Below, one piece after another: positions 17,678 to 27,629 of a stretch of 64,000 nt of DNA. Numbering within the stretch: position 1 is the stretch's first letter; each line of letters starts with the position of its first letter. The notes under the pieces are model-generated. The model was not told the origin of the DNA and did not search any database. It saw only the letters and a list, made by a program, of their open reading frames with translations. The translations under genes and the position numbers were made by a program. Source of the stretch: Paracoccus marcusii (GTDB lineage: Bacteria; Pseudomonadota; Alphaproteobacteria; Rhodobacterales; Rhodobacteraceae). The stretch is taken from assembly GCF_028621715.1 (NCBI RefSeq), contig NZ_CP117466.1, positions 1,312,501 to 1,376,500 of the forward strand, written 5' to 3'.

Positions 17678-17791
17678 ATGGTAATGCGCTTGCTATTTTG
17701 TGGAGATTCTAAAAAGCTTTCAGAAAGCAATCGCGCACGACGACTATGGCAATATCAAGACTTTATTAACAACTTAGGCGTGAATTATTAA
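17678..17791 (+). pseudogene. Possible N-terminal relic of a glycosyltransferase
   Basis: A 37-codon frame, MVMRLLFCGDSKKL continuing to RARRLWQYQDFINNLGVNY, then TAA. The spacing of Ser, Arg, Gln-Tyr and Leu-Gly resembles the start of family-1 glycosyltransferases. Reading through the TAA gives FIFNLIFD, again like that family, before a second stop. The codon use is AT-rich, unlike the neighbours. AGGG lies 6 bp before the ATG. With only some 45 codons visible, this may be chance resemblance or a genuine small peptide gene. Confidence 0.25.
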
Positions 17792-17937
17792 TTTATATTC
17801 AACCTTATATTTGATTGACGTATTGCGCCATATGCACAAGTCTAAGACGTGCGTATCGATTGTCAGAGATAAGGTCCGTCCCGTCGCCGGTCGTTCCCTT
17901 GTGTCGAAGGTTACTAGTCAGGCAACGTGCCCGTCCG

Positions 17938-18123
17938 TCATGACCTCTGGTCTGTGCGGACGGGCGTCCGCGATGCCGATGCCCAGGCAAATGCCAGCAC
18001 CGAGAATCCTCCGCAGAGTGCATAGGCCGTCAGGCATTCCCAATATGCGAACCCGTTAACCAGGAACAGCATCATGACGCCGATGGCCACGGCTAGGGCA
18101 AAGGCAAGATTGGCTGCGATCAT
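17938..18123 (-). CDS. Small two-helix membrane protein of unknown function
   Basis: A 61-residue protein with two strongly hydrophobic segments, about residues 5-25 (LAFALAVAIGVMMLFLVNG) and 28-48 (CLTAYALCGGFSVLAFAW), and a short basic tail ending RTPVRTDQRS. GGAGGGG precedes ATG 18121-18123 at good spacing; the frame runs on upstream to 18180, but that part lacks hydrophobic order and has no ribosome site. I do not recognise a family. It stands alone between the GH16-RTX gene and the TPR gene, in a stretch of lower coding density. Two-helix membrane proteins of this size often act as subunits or regulators of larger complexes. Confidence 0.6.
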   Translation of the reverse strand: MIAANLAFALAVAIGVMMLFLVNGFAYWECLTAYALCGGFSVLAFAWASASRTPVRTDQRS

Positions 18124-18593
18124 CCGACCCCTCCATTCGATAGCCGACCCCCTCAAGAACAGGTGGCCACAACGTTTCATTCAGAAACCAGGATGCGAGC
18201 GGATGACCGTTTCGATCTTGGTTAACTGAACGTACCATGGACATCGGCAAAACGCCTAGGCAGAGGTGACATCCGGGACAAAAGCGGCGAAATCATGCCG
18301 TTACATGGTTCGATTTTCACGGATTGCTGCCGATGCCTTAGTTTTCGGCAAGCGTGACGGTACGTCGACTAACAATTGCAAACTGATCGGGGCGGGTATC
18401 CCGCGTCGCTGTGCGCTACAAACCGCGCATTCTGCAGTCTTCGACGGCAACCGGCGATATGCCTCAAGGGACCCTGTCAAAATCCAAAACACACGTGATT
18501 ACTCGAACATGTGATGAAACCTTGGGGCAGGGGCGTTGCCTGCCTTGGCCTCGGCCGCTAGGCTTGCGGGCAACGCAAATGTGATTTCCGGAA
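18124..18593. other. Intergenic region before the TPR gene
   Basis: 470 bp containing the upstream side of the small membrane gene and the promoter side of the TPR gene. Frames at 18266-18514 (plus) and 18301-18492 (minus) overlap each other and have no recognisable product or good ribosome site. No hairpin with a T-tract was seen. Confidence 0.5.
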
Positions 18594-20411
18594 GTGCCGC
18601 TCTTGACCCAGACCCGCCCCCTTGCTGCCCTGCTGCGTCTTGCCGTGCTGGCTGCGCTGGCGACGGGAACCGCCCTGCCGGCTCTGGCGCAGGACGGCCC
18701 GCCCGAACCGAAGCCGACGCAGCAGCCTGCGCAGATCAGCGGCCTGGCCGGCCCCTATCTTGCCGCCCGCATGGCGACCGTCGAGAACGACTTTCGCGCG
18801 GCGGCGCGCTATTTCGTCATGGCGTCGGCGCAGGATCCGCAGGACGTCTATCTGCAGGACAGCGCGCTGGTCGCGCTGGCATCGGCGGGCGATGTCGATC
18901 AGGCGGTGGCCATGGCCGAACGGTTGTTCGACGAGGATCGTCCGACGGAACTGGCCGGCCTTCTGCGCCGCGCGCAGTTGGTCCGGGCCGAGGACTGGCA
19001 GGGCGTGGTCGACCTGATCGACGCGACCCATGCGCCGGACGTCCCGCTGGACCAGGACCTGATGGACGGCACCATCCGTGCCTGGGCGCTGCTGGGTGCG
19101 GGACGCGCCACCGACGCCATCGCGGCATTTGAGGCGATGGCCGCGAATGCGGACCTGGCCCCCATCGTGAACTATCACCTGGCGCTGGCCCGGGCGCTGG
19201 CGGGCGACTATGAGGCCGCCGACCGCCTGATCGTGCAGTCCGAGGCCAGCGGCCACCTGATGGGCCTGACCGCCCGCGTCCAGATCCTGTCGCAACTGGA
19301 TCGCGGCGACGAGGCGCTGGCGCTGCTGTCCCAGATCGACGGGCTGGAGGCCGAGCCGCAGTTGCTGGCCCTGCGCCAGCGCCTGGAACAGGGGCAGCCA
19401 GTGCCTTTCAACGTGGTGGGCGGCCCGGCGGACGGAATCGCGCATCTGCTGCTGTCCTTTGCCTCGGCCCTGTCCAGCAGCCCGGACCCGGAACCGCTGG
19501 CGCTGATCCATGCGCGCCTGGCGTCCTGGATCGCGCCCCAGAACCCCGAGGCCCGGCTGACCACCGCGCAACTGCTGCAGGACCGCCAGCAGTTCGACCT
19601 GGCCGAGGCCGAGTTCGACGCCGTCCGCCGCATGGGCGAGATGCGCCCCCAGGCCGAGCTGTCGCGCATCGACGCCCTGTCGCGCGCCCAACGCCCCGCC
19701 GAGGCGGAGCGTGCGGCCCTGGCGCTGACCGCGGCCTATCCGGGCCTGGCGCAGTCCTGGATCGCGCTTGGCGACGTGACCCGCCAGCAGGAGAAATACG
19801 CCGAGGCGATCCCAAGCTATGACCGGGCGCTGGACCTTCTGGCCGACGCCCCGCCCGAGGCGCGGTGGTTCCCGCTTTACGCGCGCGGCATCTCGCTGGA
19901 GCGTGCGGGCCAGTTCGACCGCGCCGAGGCCGACCTGCTGGCCGCGCTGGAGATCCGCCCCGATCAGGCCAGCCTGCTGAACTATCTGGGTTATTCTTGG
20001 ATCGACCGGGACCAGAACCTGGACCGGGCGCTGGACATGATCAAGCGCGCGGTCGAGCTGTCGCCCGGCGACGGCTATATCCTGGACAGCCTGGCATGGG
20101 CCTATTTCCGGCTTGGCCGCTATCAGGAGGCCGTGGCCCCGATGGAGCAGTCCATCGCCACGATGGCCGCCGATCCGCTGGTCAACGACCACCTGGGCGA
20201 CATCTACTGGATGGTCGGCCGCCACCGCGAGGCGCAGATCCAGTGGCAGCGCGCCCTGTCGCTGGAGCCCGGCGAAAGCGGAGAGGTCGATGCCGACCGC
20301 ATCCGCGCCAAGCTGGATCGCGGCCTGAACGCGGTGATGGACGAGGAGGACGGCCCCGTCGCCAGCCACCCCACCCAGGCCCCGCAGACCGAGGCCGACG
20401 CGGCCGAATGA
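18594..20411 (+). CDS. Secreted tetratricopeptide-repeat protein
   Basis: A protein of about 602-605 residues with a Sec signal peptide ([22 protein letters not shown], cleaved before QDG) and repeated helical TPR units through the rest. The clearest units are in the second half, for example [20 protein letters not shown] and the following [20 protein letters not shown]. Start choice is open: GTG 18594 (MPLL...) or TTG 18603, which is better spaced from GGAAG at about 18590-18594. The final TGA overlaps the ispE ATG. TPR proteins of this type sit in the periplasm or outer membrane and act as scaffolds. The partner is unknown; linkage to ispE is conserved in Rhodobacteraceae as far as I recall. 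Confidence 0.82.
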   Translation: MPLLTQTRPLAALLRLAVLAALATGTALPALAQDGPPEPKPTQQPAQISGLAGPYLAARMATVENDFRAAARYFVMASAQDPQDVYLQDSALVALASAGDVDQAVAMAERLFDEDRPTELAGLLRRAQLVRAEDWQGVVDLIDATHAPDVPLDQDLMDGTIRAWALLGAGRATDAIAAFEAMAANADLAPIVNYHLALARALAGDYEAADRLIVQSEASGHLMGLTARVQILSQLDRGDEALALLSQIDGLEAEPQLLALRQRLEQGQPVPFNVVGGPADGIAHLLLSFASALSSSPDPEPLALIHARLASWIAPQNPEARLTTAQLLQDRQQFDLAEAEFDAVRRMGEMRPQAELSRIDALSRAQRPAEAERAALALTAAYPGLAQSWIALGDVTRQQEKYAEAIPSYDRALDLLADAPPEARWFPLYARGISLERAGQFDRAEADLLAALEIRPDQASLLNYLGYSWIDRDQNLDRALDMIKRAVELSPGDGYILDSLAWAYFRLGRYQEAVAPMEQSIATMAADPLVNDHLGDIYWMVGRHREAQIQWQRALSLEPGESGEVDADRIRAKLDRGLNAVMDEEDGPVASHPTQAPQTEADAAE

Positions 20412-21226
20412 TCATCGAGGCGGCCCCCGCCAAGCTGAACTTGGCGCTGCACGTGACGGGTCGGCGGCCCGACGGCTATCACCTGCTGGATTCGCTGGTC
20501 TGCTTTGCGGCGGTCGGCGACAGCATCGCCCTGACCCCCGGCCCGCTGTCCCTGAGCATCGACGGCCCCTTCGCGGCGGGTCTGTCCACCGATGACAACC
20601 TGTGTCTGCGCGCCGCGCGTCTGGTCGGAGGACAGGCCGCGATCCGGCTGACCAAGGCGCTGCCCGTCGCCTCGGGCATCGGGGGAGGGTCCGCCGATGC
20701 GGCGGCGGTGCTGCGCGGGCTGGCGCGGATGGGCCATCCGCTGCCCGAGGGGACCGAATGGCTTGGCGCCGACGTGCCGGTCTGCCTGGCGTCGACGCCC
20801 GCGCGCATGCAGGGCGTCGGAGAGGTGCTGACCCCGCTGTCCGCCCTGCCGCCGCTGCACCTGGTGCTGGTCAATCCCGGCATCGCGGTGCCCACCCCGG
20901 CGATCTTCGCGGGCCTGCGGTCGCGCGACAATCCGCCCCTGCCGCCCATTCCCGCCTTTGCCGATGTCGATGCGCTGCTGGGCTGGCTGGGCACCACGCG
21001 GAACGACTTGCAGCCCCCCGCGATTGCCGCGGCGCCGGTCATCGCCGACGTGCTGCGGGCGCTGGAAGGGCAGGGCGCGGGGCTGGCGCGGATGTCGGGA
21101 TCGGGGGCCACCTGCTTCGGCATCTTTGCCGACCCCGGCGCCGCGGAGCGCGCGGCTGCGGCCCTTGCGCGCAACGGCTGGTGGGCGGTGGCGACCGAAC
21201 TGGCATCCGCCCCGGCGCGCGGCTAG
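20408..21226 (+). CDS. ispE: 4-diphosphocytidyl-2-C-methyl-D-erythritol kinase
   Basis: A 272-residue GHMP kinase of the MEP isoprenoid pathway that phosphorylates CDP-methylerythritol. [21 protein letters not shown] is the family N-terminal block with the catalytic Lys. The GHMP phosphate-binding loop is [16 protein letters not shown] (about residues 88-103), and [10 protein letters not shown] near the C-terminus is the third motif. The start ATG overlaps the TPR-gene stop by 4 bp. Length is normal for alphaproteobacterial IspE. Confidence 0.95.
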   Translation: MIIEAAPAKLNLALHVTGRRPDGYHLLDSLVCFAAVGDSIALTPGPLSLSIDGPFAAGLSTDDNLCLRAARLVGGQAAIRLTKALPVASGIGGGSADAAAVLRGLARMGHPLPEGTEWLGADVPVCLASTPARMQGVGEVLTPLSALPPLHLVLVNPGIAVPTPAIFAGLRSRDNPPLPPIPAFADVDALLGWLGTTRNDLQPPAIAAAPVIADVLRALEGQGAGLARMSGSGATCFGIFADPGAAERAAAALARNGWWAVATELASAPARG

Positions 21227-21256
21227 ACTGCGCCCGACCCGATCCCGGAGGAACCC

Positions 21257-21991
21257 ATGCTGCGCCTTGGCGTCAACATCGACCACGTCGCCACCATCCG
21301 CAACGCGCGGGGCACGCCCTGGCCCGACCCGCTGCGGGCCGCGCTGATCGCCCAGGCCGCGGGCGCGGACGGCATCACCGCCCATCTGCGCGAGGATCGC
21401 CGCCATATCAGCGACGCCGATATCGACGCGCTGATGGCCAACCTGACCCAGCCCCTGAACTTCGAGATGGCCGCCACGATGGAGATGCAGGCCATCGCCC
21501 TGCGCCATCGTCCGCATGCCGTCTGCATCGTCCCCGAAAAGCGCGAGGAGCGTACGACCGAAGGCGGTCTGGACGTCGCGGGCAACGACAATGCGCTGGC
21601 CGGATACATCGCGCCGCTGCGCGAGGCCGGCTGTCGGGTGTCGCTGTTCATCGGTCACGAACCCGCCCAGATCCGCGCCGCCGCCCGGATCGGCGCGGCG
21701 GTGGTCGAACTGCACACCGGCGCCTATTGCGATCTGGACACCGAAGGCCGCCACGCCGAGCGCGACGCCGAACTGGCCGCCCTGCGCGAGGGTGCCGCGC
21801 TGGCCCATGACCTGGGGCTGGAGGTCCATGCGGGCCACGGGCTGACATTCGATACGGTCGGTCCCATCGCGGCCATTCCCCAGGTGGCCGAACTGAACAT
21901 CGGGCATTTCCTGATCTCGGAATCGGTGTTCCTGGGGCTGGAGGGCGCAATCCGCGAGATGCGCGCGCGCATGGACGCGGCGCGGGCGTGA
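21257..21991 (+). CDS. pdxJ: Pyridoxine 5'-phosphate synthase
   Basis: A 244-residue TIM-barrel enzyme that condenses 3-amino-1-hydroxyacetone phosphate with deoxyxylulose phosphate to form pyridoxine 5'-phosphate. It begins [18 protein letters not shown], the canonical PdxJ start, with [14 protein letters not shown], the catalytic region [24 protein letters not shown] and HAGHGLTF all intact. GGAGGAAC precedes the ATG. It starts the conserved pdxJ-acpS-lepB-rnc-era gene order. Confidence 0.97.
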   Translation: MLRLGVNIDHVATIRNARGTPWPDPLRAALIAQAAGADGITAHLREDRRHISDADIDALMANLTQPLNFEMAATMEMQAIALRHRPHAVCIVPEKREERTTEGGLDVAGNDNALAGYIAPLREAGCRVSLFIGHEPAQIRAAARIGAAVVELHTGAYCDLDTEGRHAERDAELAALREGAALAHDLGLEVHAGHGLTFDTVGPIAAIPQVAELNIGHFLISESVFLGLEGAIREMRARMDAARA

Positions 21992-22028
21992 TCCCATTCC
22001 TGTCCAAAGACCCGTCGGGACGTACGGC

Positions 22029-22439
22029 ATGATCCTGGGCATCGGCACGGACCTGGCCAACATCGACCGCATCCAAGGGACGCTGGACCGCTTTGGCGAC
22101 CGGTTCCGCAACCGTGTCTTCACGCAGACCGAACTGGCCAAGGCTGCCCGCCGCGCCGACGAGGCCGGCACCCTGGCCAAGCGGTGGGCCGCCAAGGAGG
22201 CCTGCTCCAAGGCGCTTGGCACGGGTCTTGCCATGGGCATCAGCTGGCGCGACATGGCGGTGACGAACCTGCGGTCGGGCCAGCCGGTCATGGCGCTGAC
22301 GGGCTGGGCCGCGGACCGGCTGGCGGCGATGACGCCCGCCGATCATCACGCGGTCGTGCATGTCACGCTGACCGACGACCACCCCTGGGCGCAGGCCTTC
22401 GTGGTGATCGAGGCGCGTCCCGGCCCTGCGCCTGCTTGA
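22029..22439 (+). CDS. acpS: Holo-[acyl-carrier-protein] synthase
   Basis: A 136-residue phosphopantetheinyl transferase that attaches 4'-phosphopantetheine from CoA to the acyl carrier protein. The Mg-binding Asp is in [14 protein letters not shown], and the second conserved motif is [15 protein letters not shown], followed by SWRDMAV. Length fits bacterial AcpS. It follows pdxJ by 37 bp and leads to lepB, the usual arrangement in alphaproteobacteria, linking lipid synthesis with secretion and RNA processing genes. Confidence 0.96.
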   Translation: MILGIGTDLANIDRIQGTLDRFGDRFRNRVFTQTELAKAARRADEAGTLAKRWAAKEACSKALGTGLAMGISWRDMAVTNLRSGQPVMALTGWAADRLAAMTPADHHAVVHVTLTDDHPWAQAFVVIEARPGPAPA

Positions 22440-22512
22440 CTTTGACCCAGTGCCCGGCCCATGAACACCCGACGCAGGGCCCCCGGCCCGAGGGATAAGA
22501 GGACCACGCGGA

Positions 22513-23304
22513 ATGGCAACGGCAGCGCCCGAGAAAAAGGACGGCATCTGGGAGACGATCAAGACGATCTTCTGGGCGCTGGTGATCGCGGGCATCTTCC
22601 GCACGCTGTTCTTCCAGCCCTTCTGGATCCCGTCGGGCAGCATGAAGGACACGCTGCTGATCGGTGATTTCCTGTTCGTGAACAAGATCGCCTATGGCTA
22701 TTCCGCGCACAGCTGCCCGTTCTCGATGTGCCCGATCAGCGGCCGCATCCTGGAACGCGAACCGGCGCGCGGCGACGTGGCCGTGTTTCGCCACCCGACC
22801 CGCAACGTCGATTTCATCAAGCGCGTGATCGGCCTGCCGGGCGACACCGTGCAGATGCGCGGCGGCCGCCTGTGGCTGAACGGAGAGCCGGTCCAGGTCA
22901 CCCCCGCCGGCGAGTTCATCGAGGTCAAGGAACAGCAGGGGCCGCAGGGCCTGATCCCGCGCTGCGTGAACGACCCGGTGCCCGAGGGCGGCGACTGCAT
23001 CAGCGAACGCATGACCGAGACGCTGCCGGGCGGCAATACCCATGACATCTTGAACATCGTCGATGGCTGGGTGGCCGACGACACGCCGACCTTCACCGTC
23101 CCCGAAGGACAGTACTTCTTCATGGGCGACAACCGCGACAATTCTGAAGACAGCCGTTTCCCGGCCGAGATCGGCGGCCTGGGCTTCGTGCCGGCCGAAT
23201 ACCTGATCGGCCGCGCCGACCGCATCATGTTCTCGTCGGCGGGGCGGTCGCTGCTGTATTTCTGGACGTGGCGGTCCGACCGCTTCTTCAAGGCGGTGAA
23301 TTGA
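22513..23304 (+). CDS. lepB: Signal peptidase I
   Basis: A 263-residue inner-membrane protease that removes Sec signal peptides. One N-terminal membrane segment ([17 protein letters not shown], about residues 15-33) is followed by the catalytic Ser in PSGSMKDTL and the catalytic Lys in [11 protein letters not shown]; the box [13 protein letters not shown] is also intact. ATG 22513 is supported by the length of the cytoplasmic stub. The TGA overlaps the TTG start of rnc. Confidence 0.96.
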   Translation: MATAAPEKKDGIWETIKTIFWALVIAGIFRTLFFQPFWIPSGSMKDTLLIGDFLFVNKIAYGYSAHSCPFSMCPISGRILEREPARGDVAVFRHPTRNVDFIKRVIGLPGDTVQMRGGRLWLNGEPVQVTPAGEFIEVKEQQGPQGLIPRCVNDPVPEGGDCISERMTETLPGGNTHDILNIVDGWVADDTPTFTVPEGQYFFMGDNRDNSEDSRFPAEIGGLGFVPAEYLIGRADRIMFSSAGRSLLYFWTWRSDRFFKAVN

Positions 23305-23990
23305 CGCCCTCGGCCGACATCCGGGCCTTCATGGCCCGTCTGGGGCATGAATTCGCGCGGCCCGAACTGCTGATCCGCGCGCTGACGCATGGCTCGATCG
23401 CCAGCGTCACGCGGCCCGACAACCAGCGGCTGGAGTTCCTGGGCGACCGCGTCCTGGGTCTGGTCATGGCCGAGGCGCTGTTTACCGCAGACACCGCCGC
23501 CAGCGAGGGCCAGCTTGCCCCGCGCTACAACGCGCTGGTGCGCGGAGAGACCTGCGCCGCGGTGGCCCGCGAGCTGTCCCTGGGCGACGTGCTGAAGCTG
23601 GGTCGGTCCGAGATGCTGTCGGGCGGGCGTCGCAAGGACGCCCTTCTGGCCGATGCGATGGAGGCGGTGCTGGCCGCCGTTTATCTGGATGCGGGCTTCG
23701 ATGCGGCCCGTCAGGTCGTGCTGCGCCATTGGGCGCCACGTCTGGCGCGGGTCGATGCCGACAGCCGCGACGCCAAGACCGCCCTGCAGGAATGGGCCCA
23801 GGCCCAGGGCATGCCGCCCCCCGTCTATGAACAGACCGAACGCAGCGGCCCCGACCATGCGCCGGTCTTCCTGATCACCGTGCGGCTGGAAGACGGCCGC
23901 GACGCGCAGGCCCGCGGCACGGGCACCAAGCGCAGCATCGAACAGGCCGCCGCGCAATCGCTGCTGGATCGGCTGGAAGGACTGACATGA
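23301..23990 (+). CDS. rnc: Ribonuclease III
   Basis: A 229-residue double-stranded-RNA endonuclease that processes rRNA precursors and some mRNAs. The catalytic signature [18 protein letters not shown] contains the metal-binding Glu and Asp; a second acidic site lies in [15 protein letters not shown]. The C-terminal dsRNA-binding domain starts near [14 protein letters not shown] and ends with the [11 protein letters not shown] helix. The start is most likely TTG 23301, which overlaps the lepB stop (TTGA) and follows AAGGCGG; longer frames reach into lepB. The stop overlaps the era start. Confidence 0.95.
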   Translation: MTPSADIRAFMARLGHEFARPELLIRALTHGSIASVTRPDNQRLEFLGDRVLGLVMAEALFTADTAASEGQLAPRYNALVRGETCAAVARELSLGDVLKLGRSEMLSGGRRKDALLADAMEAVLAAVYLDAGFDAARQVVLRHWAPRLARVDADSRDAKTALQEWAQAQGMPPPVYEQTERSGPDHAPVFLITVRLEDGRDAQARGTGTKRSIEQAAAQSLLDRLEGLT

Positions 23991-24946
23991 CCGACGACGA
24001 CATCGCCCCCGATCAGCCGCCCGCGGCGCAACCCGACGGGCCCACCCGCGCGGGCTTCGTCGCCCTGATCGGAGAGCCCAATGCAGGCAAGTCCACGCTG
24101 CTGAACCAGATGGTCGGCGCCAAGGTCAGCATCGTGACCCACAAGGTCCAGACAACCCGCGCACGCATCCGCGGCATCGCCATGCACGGCCCCGCGCAGA
24201 TCGTCTTTGTCGACACGCCGGGCATCTTCCGCCCGCGCCGGCGGCTGGACCGCAGCATGGTCGCCGCGGCCTGGGGCGGGGCGTCGGACGCCGACATCGT
24301 GCTGGTCCTGGTCGAGGCGCATCGCGGCCTGACCGACGGCACGCAGGCGATCCTGGATCAGCTGGTCGACCTGGGCAAGGGGACGCCCGTCGCGCTGATC
24401 ATCAACAAGATCGACCGCGTCAAGGCCGAGACCCTGCTGGCCCTGTCCCAGCAGCTGAACGAGGCCTATCCCTTTGCCGAGACGTTCATGATCTCGGCCA
24501 TGCGCGGCCATGGCTGTCAGCAGCTGCGCGGCTGGCTGGCCCGCAGCCTGCCCGAAAGCCCGTGGCTTTACCCCGAGGATCAGATCGCCGACCTGCCCAT
24601 GCGCATGATCGCCGCCGAGATCACCCGCGAGAAGCTGACCCTGCGCCTGCACGAGGAGATCCCCTATCAGCTGACGGTGGAGACCGAGGCCTGGGAGGAG
24701 AAGGACGACGGCAGCGCCCGCGTCGAACAGGTCGTCTATGTCGCCCGCCAGGGCCACAAGGGCATCGTCCTGGGCCGCGGCGGAGAGACGATCAAGGCCG
24801 TGGGTCAGGCCGCCCGCGTCGAGCTGGAGGAGTTCATGGGCCGCCGCGTCCATCTGTTCCTGCAGGTGCGCGTCCGCGAGAACTGGGAGAACGAGGCCGA
24901 ACGCTATGACGAGATCGGCCTGAACTTCCGCGACGGCGATGGCTGA
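23987..24946 (+). CDS. era: GTPase Era
   Basis: A 319-residue ribosome-assembly GTPase that binds 16S rRNA. G-domain motifs: G1 GEPNAGKS, G3 DTPG, G4 NKID; the switch region TTRARIRGI is typical of Era. The C-terminal KH domain contains [20 protein letters not shown] and [11 protein letters not shown] short Asp/Pro-rich N-terminal extension precedes the G domain. The ATG overlaps the rnc stop; the 3' end overlaps the DUF1491 gene by 8 bp. Confidence 0.96.
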   Translation: MTDDDIAPDQPPAAQPDGPTRAGFVALIGEPNAGKSTLLNQMVGAKVSIVTHKVQTTRARIRGIAMHGPAQIVFVDTPGIFRPRRRLDRSMVAAAWGGASDADIVLVLVEAHRGLTDGTQAILDQLVDLGKGTPVALIINKIDRVKAETLLALSQQLNEAYPFAETFMISAMRGHGCQQLRGWLARSLPESPWLYPEDQIADLPMRMIAAEITREKLTLRLHEEIPYQLTVETEAWEEKDDGSARVEQVVYVARQGHKGIVLGRGGETIKAVGQAARVELEEFMGRRVHLFLQVRVRENWENEAERYDEIGLNFRDGDG

Positions 24947-25274
24947 GCCGCGCCTGGCCGCGTCCCTGTGGGTCGCGGCCTATCTGGCCCGCCTGGCGCA
25001 GGCCACCATCCCCGCCTATGTGCTGGCGCGCGGTGACGATACGGCGGGCGCGATCGCGGTGAAATGCGCCCATCTGGACGGCACCGCCGCACTGTGGATG
25101 CGCGAATGGGACATGGACAGCGACACCCGTCCCTGGGTCGCGACCGACAGGGGCACCGAGCGTGACATCGACGCTGCCATCGCCCGCCAGCGGTCCCGCG
25201 ATCGCGACCTGTGGGTGATCGAGATCGAATCGCGCGACGGCACCACGCTGCTGGATCGCGACGGACTGTTCTGA
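24939..25274 (+). CDS. DUF1491 family protein
   Basis: A 111-residue protein with the DUF1491 pattern: an N-terminal ASLWVAAYLARLAQATIPAY, a central AVKCAHLDGTAALWMREW and the ending DLWVIEIESRDGTTLLDRDG. The family is small, restricted mainly to alphaproteobacteria and of unknown function. It overlaps the end of era by 8 bp and is surely cotranscribed, so a link to ribosome or RNA metabolism is possible but not shown. No signal peptide or membrane segment. Confidence 0.85.
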   Translation: MAEPRLAASLWVAAYLARLAQATIPAYVLARGDDTAGAIAVKCAHLDGTAALWMREWDMDSDTRPWVATDRGTERDIDAAIARQRSRDRDLWVIEIESRDGTTLLDRDGLF

Positions 25275-25314
25275 CCTCTGGCGGGGTCGCTGTTTGCAGA
25301 ATATGCATCACGCC

Positions 25315-26247
25315 ATGAGCAGCACCCCGCAAACCGATTCGCCCAAGGGCCTTGCCTATGCCGTCGCGGCCTATGGGCTGTGGGGGTTCCTGCCGATCTA
25401 CATGAAGGCGCTGGCGCATCTGCCCGCGGCCGAGATCATCGCCCATCGCATCGTCTGGTCGCTGCCCATCGCGGCGGCCGTCCTGTTGTGGCAGGGCCGC
25501 GCGGCCGAGGTCGGCCAAGCCCTGCGCCAGCCGCGCCTGCTGGCGATGGCGGCGCTGACGGCGGTTCTGATCTCGGTCAACTGGCTGATCTATGTCTGGG
25601 CGATCTCGAACGATCACGCGCTGGACGCGGCGCTTGGCTATTACATCAACCCGCTGTTCAGCGTGTTTCTGGGCGCGACGCTGCTGGGGGAACGGCTGAC
25701 GCGGGGGCAGGTCGCGGCCATCGCGCTGGCGGCCACCGCGGTGATCGTGCTGACCGTGCAGGCGGGCAGCCTGCCGGTGGTGGCGATCGGCCTGACGCTG
25801 TCCTGGGGCCTCTATGCCTATTGCAAGAAAAGCCTGCCGCTTGGCCCCAACCAGGGCTTCACGCTGGAGGTGCTGCTGCTGACCCCGCTGGCGGCGGGCT
25901 TCCTGATCTGGCAAACGCTGCAGGGCCAGTCGCATTTCACTGGCGCCGGCTGGGGCCAGGCGCTGTTGCTGCTGGGATGCGGGCCGGTCACGGCGATCCC
26001 GCTGCTGTTCTATGCCAACGGGGCCAAGCTGATCCGCCTGTCGACCATCGGCATCCTGCAATACATCGCGCCGACGATGATCTTTCTGTGCGCGGTGGTG
26101 CTGTTCGGCGAACCCTTCGACGGGGCCCGCCTGATCGCGTTCCCGATGATCTGGGCGGCGCTGGTCATCTATTCGGTGACGCTGGTCCGCCAGGCGGGCC
26201 AGAGACGCCGCGACCGTCGCGACCTGGCCGCCCGGCGCATGCAATAG
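25315..26247 (+). CDS. rarD: RarD-like EamA-family transporter
   Basis: A 310-residue membrane protein with about ten hydrophobic helices and two EamA halves. The RarD features are AYGLWGFLPIYMKAL near the N-terminus, AEIIAHRIVWSLP, the LDAALGYYINPLFSVFLG block and LQYIAPTMIFLCAVVLFGEPF near the end. ATG 25315 begins a natural leader (MSSTPQTDSPKGLAYAV); in-frame starts at 25303 and TTG 25294 are less likely, and no strong ribosome site distinguishes them. RarD proteins are exporters of uncertain substrate. The gene is inserted between era and recO. Confidence 0.85.
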   Translation: MSSTPQTDSPKGLAYAVAAYGLWGFLPIYMKALAHLPAAEIIAHRIVWSLPIAAAVLLWQGRAAEVGQALRQPRLLAMAALTAVLISVNWLIYVWAISNDHALDAALGYYINPLFSVFLGATLLGERLTRGQVAAIALAATAVIVLTVQAGSLPVVAIGLTLSWGLYAYCKKSLPLGPNQGFTLEVLLLTPLAAGFLIWQTLQGQSHFTGAGWGQALLLLGCGPVTAIPLLFYANGAKLIRLSTIGILQYIAPTMIFLCAVVLFGEPFDGARLIAFPMIWAALVIYSVTLVRQAGQRRRDRRDLAARRMQ

Positions 26248-26348
26248 GCACCCCATGCCGGCGGGGCGCGCGACCGTGGCCCGCGTGACGCCCTCTGGCC
26301 CCCGCAGGCCGGATCGCGCAAGCTGTGTCGGCGGACCCGGAGGCTGTG

Positions 26349-27089
26349 ATGGAATGGCAGGCAGAAGGCACCGTGATCGGCCGCCGTCCCCATGGCGAGA
26401 CGGCCGTCATCATCGACGTGCTGACCCTTGAACACGGGCGCCATGCCGGGGTCGTCCCCGGCGGGGCATCGCAGAAACGCGCCGCCATGCTGCAGCCCGG
26501 CGCGCGGCTGACCCTGCGCTGGCGCGCGCGCCAGTCGGACCAGCTGGGCAGCTTTGCCGCCGAGCCGCTGCGCATGCGGGCGGGGCTGATGGCCGATTCG
26601 ACCGCGCTTGCCGGCCTGAACGCCGTCTGCGCGCTGCTGGTCTTTGCGCTGCCCGAACGCGATCCGCACCCGATGCTGGTCCAGCGGACCGAGGCGCTGC
26701 TGGACCAGATCGAGGCGGGTGCCGACTGGCCGCCCGCCTATCTGGCGTGGGAGATGCTTCTGCTGGACGAGATGGGGTTCGGCCTGGACCTTGCCAGCTG
26801 CGCGGTGACCGGCGCGACCGAGGGGCTGGCCTATGTCAGCCCAAGATCAGGCCGTGCGGTCAGCCGGCAGGGGGCGGGGGACTGGGCCGACCGCCTGCTG
26901 CCACTGCCGGCGGTCATGGGCGGGGCGGGCGACAATCGCGGCCGCGACTTGGCCCAGGGGCTGGCCATCACCGGGCATTTCCTGGAACGGCGGCTGGCGC
27001 CCGACCTGGTCGGACGCCCGTTGCCCGCCGCGCGGGGGCGGCTTGTGCGGCGCCTGCTGCGCCCCGCCGCGGGGCCGCAGGTCGGCTGA
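26349..27089 (+). CDS. recO: DNA repair protein RecO
   Basis: A 246-residue protein that helps load RecA onto SSB-coated DNA. The OB-fold N-terminus starts MEWQAEGTVIGRRPHGETAV, the usual RecO form, followed by LTLEHGRHAGVVPGGASQKR. The middle has the helical zinc-like region without a full set of Cys, as in alphaproteobacterial RecO, and GFGLDLASCAVTG. GGAGG precedes the ATG by 5 bp. It ends 3 bp before the stop of the convergent lipoprotein gene. Confidence 0.93.
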   Translation: MEWQAEGTVIGRRPHGETAVIIDVLTLEHGRHAGVVPGGASQKRAAMLQPGARLTLRWRARQSDQLGSFAAEPLRMRAGLMADSTALAGLNAVCALLVFALPERDPHPMLVQRTEALLDQIEAGADWPPAYLAWEMLLLDEMGFGLDLASCAVTGATEGLAYVSPRSGRAVSRQGAGDWADRLLPLPAVMGGAGDNRGRDLAQGLAITGHFLERRLAPDLVGRPLPAARGRLVRRLLRPAAGPQVG

Positions 27090-27092
27090 GGC

Positions 27093-27548
27093 CTACTGGT
27101 TGCCGCGGGCGGCCGACAGCGCGTCGGTGGCCTGTTCAGCGGGGCGGCCGCTTTCGAAGATCAGCCAGGTCGGGCCCTTGATGCGCAGAACGCCGCCATA
27201 GAACTCCATCGAATTGGCTTGCTGCAGCGCCTCGAAGAAGCGCTGTTCGACGGCCAGATCCTTGCAGTCGGTGACGCCGGTCGTCTGCAGCGGCTCGAAG
27301 GCGACGGCGGGCAGTGGGACGGTGTTCTTGGCCGCATAGCCGTTGCACGGCCCGCGACCGGACACGCCCTCGGGGCGGGTCGTCAGGGTGATGTTGCGCA
27401 GCGGCACGGTGCCGTTGCCGATGCCCACCAGCACATAGTCGTTGGCCGGGATGCCGCCCATCGGGTCGCCCGCCGGTTCCGAGCAGGCGGACAGGGTCAA
27501 GGTGGCGATGGCGGCCAGGGCAAGGGCGGGGCGGATCGTCAGGGACAT
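27093..27548 (-). CDS. META/HslJ-like lipoprotein
   Basis: A 151-residue lipoprotein with a signal and lipobox LTLSAC (Cys about residue 22). The mature part resembles a META domain: ANDYVLVGIGNGTVP, then RGPCNGYAAK and VTDCKDLAVEQRFFEAL, with two Cys that could form a disulfide. META proteins such as HslJ are envelope or stress lipoproteins with no known enzyme activity. It is convergent with recO, separated by 3 bp, and stands alone. Confidence 0.8.
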   Translation of the reverse strand: MSLTIRPALALAAIATLTLSACSEPAGDPMGGIPANDYVLVGIGNGTVPLRNITLTTRPEGVSGRGPCNGYAAKNTVPLPAVAFEPLQTTGVTDCKDLAVEQRFFEALQQANSMEFYGGVLRIKGPTWLIFESGRPAEQATDALSAARGNQ

Positions 27549-27629
27549 GGGCAGGCTCCTATGGGCGCAGACAAGCGGGGCTGAGGTGGTCTAGCGTCAT
27601 TTTCGGCGCCGATCCAGCCCGCGCGCGCA

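Larger units (their letters stand above)
17309..17937. other. AT-richer gene-poor stretch
   Basis: About 630 bp before the small membrane gene. The left part is the GH16 promoter side. From about 17620 to 17870 the sequence is markedly richer in A and T than its surroundings and includes a tandem 12-bp repeat and a possible glycosyltransferase relic (both listed). Short frames at 17430-17645 on plus and 17527-17730 on minus overlap each other and have no recognisable product. Confidence 0.5.

Noticed and set aside
18266..18514. 82-codon frame before the TPR gene
   Set aside because: No signal, domain or ribosome site, and an opposing frame of similar length covers the same bases.
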